Origin: UBA1181 sp963619325
Lineage (GTDB): Bacteria; Bacteroidota; Bacteroidia; Bacteroidales; Paludibacteraceae
Assembly: GCA_963619325.1 (NCBI GenBank)
Contig: CAVEVQ010000020.1
Location: forward strand, 1-45,106
Reading direction: 5' to 3'
Length of the DNA stretch: 45,106 nt
Position 1 is the stretch's first letter. Each line of letters starts with the position of its first letter. A model generated the notes under the pieces. It saw only the letters and a list, made by a program, of their open reading frames with translations. It was not told the DNA's origin and did not search any database. Both the position numbers and the translations under genes were made by a program. Below, one piece after another: positions 41,058 to 45,106 of the stretch.

Positions 41058-42299
41058 TTACTTAGTGTAGAGATTAGATGGCTTCAACACAGTTGTGTCT
41101 GCCACGCCTTTATTTACCACTGATAAAACTTTCTTGATGTATTCACCAGAAGCGGTTACATCGTTCCAGTTCTTAGCAGCGCATGCGCCTTGGTTCAATG
41201 CAGAAGAAGAACGCTCGTTGTCTGAGTAGCTCCAATTCATGAAGCTGACGATCTGTTTTCCTGCGTTGTTTCCGCTAAGAAGGAGCAACCATTTGTCAGT
41301 ACGGTTGAAATCCACTTCACCATCACCATTTGCATCTGTCAAACCGAACTCAGAACAGAAGACAGGCAATTTGCCTAAAACGTCATACATATAAGAGTAC
41401 ATATTGTAATAGTCTGGCTTACCGTCTTTCTCAAATCCTTCGTTATGCTCTCCTGAGTAGAAGTGGAAAGTGTACATCACGTTGTCGAATTTCAAGCGAG
41501 CGTCGCGAGCAGGAAGAGAGTCGCAAAGGTCTTTTCCATTTCCTTGGCACATTCCTACCTTCAAGCAAGCGTCCACCAACTGATCCCATTGAGGAGTACC
41601 CACGATGATGATAGGGTGTTGAGCGCCGACAGCGTCATACTCAGAGTGGATGATAGGGATGATTCTGTTAGCGTACTCAGCGATCATATCCCAAGTAACG
41701 TTAGCTTCTTTTGTACATTCCCAAGGTTTCTCTGGATTACCCTTTTCTTGGCAGTTGTTAGGTTCGTTACAGATCTCATAGAGAACATGGTCTGCACCTG
41801 CATATTTATGAGAGATTCTCTGGAAGAAATCGTCTGCACCTGCATAATCTGGGTGGAGAGGGTTTCCTGGAGTAAGTATATGCCAATCAACGATACAATA
41901 GATTCCTAATTCACCACAGATATCAATCAAATTGCACATTTGGTTGAAAGTCTCTTCTGGTGTTTCATTATATCCTCCTTCTTCAACGTACATAGACAAA
42001 CGAAAGGCATTGATACCCCACTCGTTTACCAAGTTTTCAATAGACTCGCGGGTGTAACATTCGCCACACCAGTGCCAGCCCATGGTGATCATACCAGCCA
42101 ATTGGACAGGATTGCCATCTTTGTCGCAAAGTTGCAGACTGTCAACGTGCAATTTCCCAAATTTTGCCACTGGAGAATTTTCAGGAAAAGCATTTACAGC
42201 AACGGAATCAGCCTGTGCTACCGTAGCAGTGGTGTTACCTCCACAAGATGCGAGACCAAGCATAGTTGCTGCTAAAGCTCCGAGTAAAAATTTCTTCAT
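41058..42299 (-). CDS. GH5 endo-beta-glucanase-like lipoprotein
   Basis: 413 residues. Signal peptide with lipobox LASC (Cys ~19). Catalytic domain from ~65: MITMGWHWCGECY, WGINAFRLSMYVEEGGY, then the acid/base Glu ~179 in LYEICNEPN and the nucleophile Glu ~317 in VFCSEFG. The pattern is GH5 clan A, most like subfamily 2 cellulases. The surroundings (GH3, GH5, GH94, GPH transporter) suggest beta-1,4-glucan or a mixed-linkage glucan. No carbohydrate-binding module is apparent. The Cys-rich stretch (CGECY, CQEKG, CMCQG) may form disulfides. No acidic surface signal follows the lipobox (CGGNTT), so the side of the membrane is unclear. Confidence 0.88.
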   Translation of the reverse strand: MKKFLLGALAATMLGLASCGGNTTATVAQADSVAVNAFPENSPVAKFGKLHVDSLQLCDKDGNPVQLAGMITMGWHWCGECYTRESIENLVNEWGINAFRLSMYVEEGGYNETPEETFNQMCNLIDICGELGIYCIVDWHILTPGNPLHPDYAGADDFFQRISHKYAGADHVLYEICNEPNNCQEKGNPEKPWECTKEANVTWDMIAEYANRIIPIIHSEYDAVGAQHPIIIVGTPQWDQLVDACLKVGMCQGNGKDLCDSLPARDARLKFDNVMYTFHFYSGEHNEGFEKDGKPDYYNMYSYMYDVLGKLPVFCSEFGLTDANGDGEVDFNRTDKWLLLLSGNNAGKQIVSFMNWSYSDNERSSSALNQGACAAKNWNDVTASGEYIKKVLSVVNKGVADTTVLKPSNLYTK

Positions 42300-42336
42300 T
42301 TTCGTTCCTCTTTATTTATTGTGAAAAAAATCAAAA

Positions 42337-42369
42337 GCCAAGAAGAGCCCTTTTTTAGGTCTTCTTGGC
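42337..42369 (-). terminator. hairpin between GH94 and GH5 genes
   Basis: GCCAAGAAGA (42337-42346) is the perfect complement of TCTTCTTGGC (42360-42369). On the minus strand TTTTGATTTTTTT follows. It lies ~11 bases past the GH94 stop, so GH94 is probably transcribed more than the genes after it. Confidence 0.8.
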
Positions 42370-42379
42370 ATTTTGGTTA

Positions 42380-44818
42380 TTATCCCATAATTACTTCTAC
42401 AACATTGTTGCTTCCAGCAGGCTGCATTGGAATAATGTTTCCATCAACTTTCTTGCCGTTAACAATCAATTCCTTAACACCCTTCATAACGCCGGTGTTC
42501 TTAACCGTAATCTTGTAGTCTGCGCCACGGAACTTACGGCTTACTGTGTAACCCTTCCAGTCTGCAGGAATACAAGGATTAACTTCCAAACCAGTGTAAG
42601 CAGGCTTGATACCCAAGATGAATTGAGTGATGGCGTACCAGTTCCAAGCGGCGGTACCTGTCAACCATGAGTTCTTAGCCTCACCTGGCTTGGCAGCGTC
42701 CTTACCTGCTGTCATCTGGCTGTATACGTATGGCTCAACCTTGTGGAGGAGCGAGTTCTTCTCTTCAACGTATGCAGGACAAATCTTCTTGTAGTAGTCC
42801 CAAGCATAGTCTCCACGACCCAAAACAGTCTCACCGATGATAACCCAAGGGTTGTTGTGAGCGAAGATACCAGCGTTCTCCTTATAACCAGCTGGATAAG
42901 TAGAAATCTCACCGTATTCAACAACGTACTCTGTGAACGCAGGGTTGTTCAAAACGATACCGTGCTCGCAATCGAGGTATTTCTTTACAGAATCCAAAGA
43001 TTTCTTTACGAGACCGTCTTCCAAACCAATTCCGGCCATTGTACACCAACCTTGAGACTCAATGAAGATCTTAGCCTCTTTGTTTTGGTTGCTTCCAACT
43101 GGTTTTCCATAGAAGTCGTATGCACGCAAGTACCATTCTCCGTCCCAACCATGTTTCTTAACAGCCTCAACCATATCGTTGACAAATTTCTCTGCACGAT
43201 TAGCCTCGTCATTCTTGCCAATCTGACGGCAAAGTTCTACATAATCACGACCGTAGATAACAAACTGACCAGCGATCATCAAAGACTCAGCCTTGCTACC
43301 CTCAGAGTTGTTTTCCGTAGTTTGGAATGACTCGTTTGGATCCCAAGAGAAGCAGTTCAAGTTCAAGCAGTCGTTCCAGTCGGCACGGCCAATCAAAGGC
43401 AACATGTGAGGGCCGAGGTTGTTGACAACGTGATTGAAAGAAACTGTCAAGTGGTCGAAGAGACTCTTCTCTGAACCTTCCTTGTTATCGAATGGAACTG
43501 GCTCGTCAAGAATTGAGAAATCACCAGACTCTTTGATGTAAGCCACAGTACCGAAAATCAACCACATTGGGTCGTCGTTGAATCCACCTCCGATGTCGTT
43601 GTTTCCACGCTTCGTGAGAGGTTGGTATTGGTGGTAGCAACCACCATCAGGGAATTGAGTAGATGCAATGTCGATGATACGTTGACGTGCGCGAGAAGGA
43701 ATCTGGTGAACGAAACCGACCAAGTCTTGGTTTGAATCGCGGAATCCCATACCACGACCGATACCGCTCTCGAAGAATGATGCTGAACGAGAGAAACAGA
43801 AGGTGATCATACACTGGTATTGGTTCCAGATGTTAACCATACGATCCAACTTGTCATTTCCACTCTCTACGGTGAAGATGCTCAACAAGTTATCCCAGTA
43901 GTTCTTCAATTCGAGGAACGCAGCGTCTACTTTAGCGGCAGTATCAAATTTAGCGATTGTCTCCTCAGCCTTCTTCTTGTTGATGACACCCTTAGACTCC
44001 CATTTCTCCTCCTGCTTGTTCTCGACGTAACCAAGGACGAACACGAATTCTTTGACTTCCCCTGGCTCGAGGTTCACCTCAATATAGTGAGAAGCTATTG
44101 GAGACCATCCGTGAGCGAAAGAGTTGCCTGGCTTGCCAGCGACAACAGCCTGAGGCTCGTCGAACCCGTTGTAAAGTCCGAGGAATGTCTCGCGGTCTGT
44201 GTCATATCCTTGAATAGGAACATTCACACTATAATAAGCATAGTGGTCGCGACGCTCCTTATACTCCGTCTTGTGATAAATGACAGAACCTTTCACTTCA
44301 ACCTCTCCCGTTGAGAAATTGCGTTGGAAGTTCTCCATATCAGTAGAAGCATTCCACAAACACCACTCAGCAAATGAGAACAATTTCAAACTCTTCTGGA
44401 ATGGAGTATTGTTAGTCAACTTGATCTTTTGAACCTCTGCATGAGTCTTCAAAGGAACGAAGAAGAGAGCCTCCGCCTCAACACCGTTCTTCTCACCAGT
44501 GATGATGGTGTAGTTCATACCATGACGGCACTCGTATTTGTCGAGAGCAGTCTTTGTTGGCTTCCAACCTGGATTCCAAATCGTTTCTCCGTCCTTAATG
44601 TAGAAATAACGACCTCCCGCATCCATAGGCACACCGTTATATCTATAACGAGTGATACGGCGGAACTTAGCGTCCTTGTAAAAATCGTATCCTCCGGCTG
44701 TGTTTGAGATGAGACCAAAGAAATCCTCATTACCCAAATAGTTAATCCACGGCCATGGTGTGCGCGGATTGGTGATCACGTACTCACGACGCTGATCGTC
44801 GAAATGTCCAAATTTCAT
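42380..44818 (-). CDS. GH94 cellobiose phosphorylase
   Basis: 812 residues, the usual length for cellobiose phosphorylase. It splits cellobiose with phosphate to glucose 1-phosphate and glucose in the cytoplasm (no signal peptide). Domains: N-terminal beta-sandwich (MKFGHFDDQRREYVITNPRT and NTAGGYDFYKDA), then the (alpha/alpha)6 barrel with GMGFRDSNQDLVGF (356-369), the catalytic Asp in IGRADWNDCLN (476-486), and the phosphate-binding region near NSWLTGTAAWNW. Closely related chitobiose and laminaribiose phosphorylases exist. The GFRDSNQD and ADWNDCLN blocks fit the cellobiose type. It has its own strong promoter and is the first gene of the glucan unit. Confidence 0.9.
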   Translation of the reverse strand: MKFGHFDDQRREYVITNPRTPWPWINYLGNEDFFGLISNTAGGYDFYKDAKFRRITRYRYNGVPMDAGGRYFYIKDGETIWNPGWKPTKTALDKYECRHGMNYTIITGEKNGVEAEALFFVPLKTHAEVQKIKLTNNTPFQKSLKLFSFAEWCLWNASTDMENFQRNFSTGEVEVKGSVIYHKTEYKERRDHYAYYSVNVPIQGYDTDRETFLGLYNGFDEPQAVVAGKPGNSFAHGWSPIASHYIEVNLEPGEVKEFVFVLGYVENKQEEKWESKGVINKKKAEETIAKFDTAAKVDAAFLELKNYWDNLLSIFTVESGNDKLDRMVNIWNQYQCMITFCFSRSASFFESGIGRGMGFRDSNQDLVGFVHQIPSRARQRIIDIASTQFPDGGCYHQYQPLTKRGNNDIGGGFNDDPMWLIFGTVAYIKESGDFSILDEPVPFDNKEGSEKSLFDHLTVSFNHVVNNLGPHMLPLIGRADWNDCLNLNCFSWDPNESFQTTENNSEGSKAESLMIAGQFVIYGRDYVELCRQIGKNDEANRAEKFVNDMVEAVKKHGWDGEWYLRAYDFYGKPVGSNQNKEAKIFIESQGWCTMAGIGLEDGLVKKSLDSVKKYLDCEHGIVLNNPAFTEYVVEYGEISTYPAGYKENAGIFAHNNPWVIIGETVLGRGDYAWDYYKKICPAYVEEKNSLLHKVEPYVYSQMTAGKDAAKPGEAKNSWLTGTAAWNWYAITQFILGIKPAYTGLEVNPCIPADWKGYTVSRKFRGADYKITVKNTGVMKGVKELIVNGKKVDGNIIPMQPAGSNNVVEVIMG

Positions 44819-44892
44819 GCTTAATTCATTATTAATGGTTCAATTTTCCTCTTTTCTTCTTTTCGGACACATCACAACTTTGCGCAATGCGC

Positions 44893-44933
44893 CCGTATCG
44901 TACAAAGATACGGTAACGTAATATTTTATGCAA
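44893..44933 (-). promoter_or_regulatory. GH94 promoter with overlapping inverted repeat
   Basis: On the minus strand TTG (44931-44933), 20 bases, TATCTTTG (44903-44910). CCGTATC (44893-44899) and GATACGG (44907-44913) form an inverted repeat that covers the -7 box, a likely operator for a sugar-responsive repressor. Confidence 0.7.
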
Positions 44934-44982
44934 CACTTTTTAACAAAGGAATAGTGTTAAAATTATTAATTTGAATGTAGGT

Positions 44983-45106
44983 TCAAAAAACCGCATAGAG
45001 CGCTACATGCGGAAAGAGCAGATGTCTCCAGAGCAGATTGTAGGCTATTGCAAAGTAAAAGGCTACAGCATGGTCTCAGTCGAACGCATATACCAATACG
45101 TCCGTA
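44983..45106 (+). pseudogene. IS30-family transposase fragment, runs off the window
   Basis: A plus-strand frame gives KNRIERYMRKEQMSPEQIVG then YCKVKGYSMVSVERIYQYVR. SPEQIxG...V...IYQYI is the conserved block in the middle of IS30-family transposases, just before the DDE domain. The N-terminal ~130 residues (helix-turn-helix part) are missing, since upstream lie a stop at ~44941 and the GH94 promoter. So it is a 5'-truncated IS copy, or the real start is an internal ATG at 45007. The rest lies beyond the window. Confidence 0.7.

Noticed and set aside
1..45106. CRISPR arrays, tRNA genes, phage structural genes
   Set aside because: Looked for regularly spaced direct repeats, cloverleaf-like sequences with GTTCRA loops and phage-type proteins. 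None found.

Overview
The window looks like chromosomal DNA of a Bacteroidales bacterium. The support is: a 5S rRNA end of Bacteroidales type; promoters that match the Bacteroidetes TTTG-N19-21-TAnnTTTG pattern; few Shine-Dalgarno sites; lipoproteins with acidic Asp runs directly after the lipobox Cys; a type IX secretion (T9SS) component (PorZ) and a T9SS-type cargo protein; and IS30, GH94, GH5 and PL11 genes typical of gut or anaerobic polysaccharide degraders. Genus cannot be set from the sequence alone. No tRNA gene and no CRISPR array was seen.

Layout. 1-215: 3' end of an rRNA operon with terminators, then a decayed ORF. 0.7-8.1 kb (minus strand): TerC-family membrane protein, two probably surface-exposed lipoproteins of unknown function, and a secreted PL11 rhamnogalacturonan lyase with a T9SS sorting domain. 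8.2-18.4 kb (minus): a coherent envelope cluster of porin, imelysin lipoprotein, di-haem DHOR-type lipoprotein, second porin, monohaem cytochrome c lipoprotein, RidA/chorismatase-like protein and, past a terminator, a CcsBA cytochrome c synthase. This looks like a haem-dependent iron or redox system, and related palindromes lie at both of its ends. 18.5-20.3 kb (minus): an RlmL-type rRNA methyltransferase with a long Arg/Asp-rich tail.

20.8-29.1 kb (plus): an operon-like run rdgB, porZ, tsaE, a GT4 glycosyltransferase, a DEAD-box-type helicase, aroB, aroA. The convergent gap after it holds a frameshifted remnant of a DpnII/MboI-type restriction endonuclease. 29.4-37.6 kb (minus): TonB, RluD, a PASTA protein, rpmH (absent from longer-ORF scans), GT9, DUF4254, a rhodanese lipoprotein lacking the catalytic Cys, a decayed cytosine-C5 methyltransferase fragment, a HisIE whose HisI half has lost its zinc ligands, and ArgD. 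Two near-identical 91-92 bp structured repeats flank the rhodanese gene.

37.7-44.8 kb (minus): a beta-glucan/cellobiose unit of GPH-type sugar transporter, GH3, GH5 and GH94 phosphorylase, headed by a promoter whose -7 box lies inside an inverted repeat. The window ends in an IS30-family transposase fragment.

The strongest candidates for something new are the iron/cytochrome cluster with its flanking palindromes, the covarying two-copy repeat, and the degenerate HisI domain.
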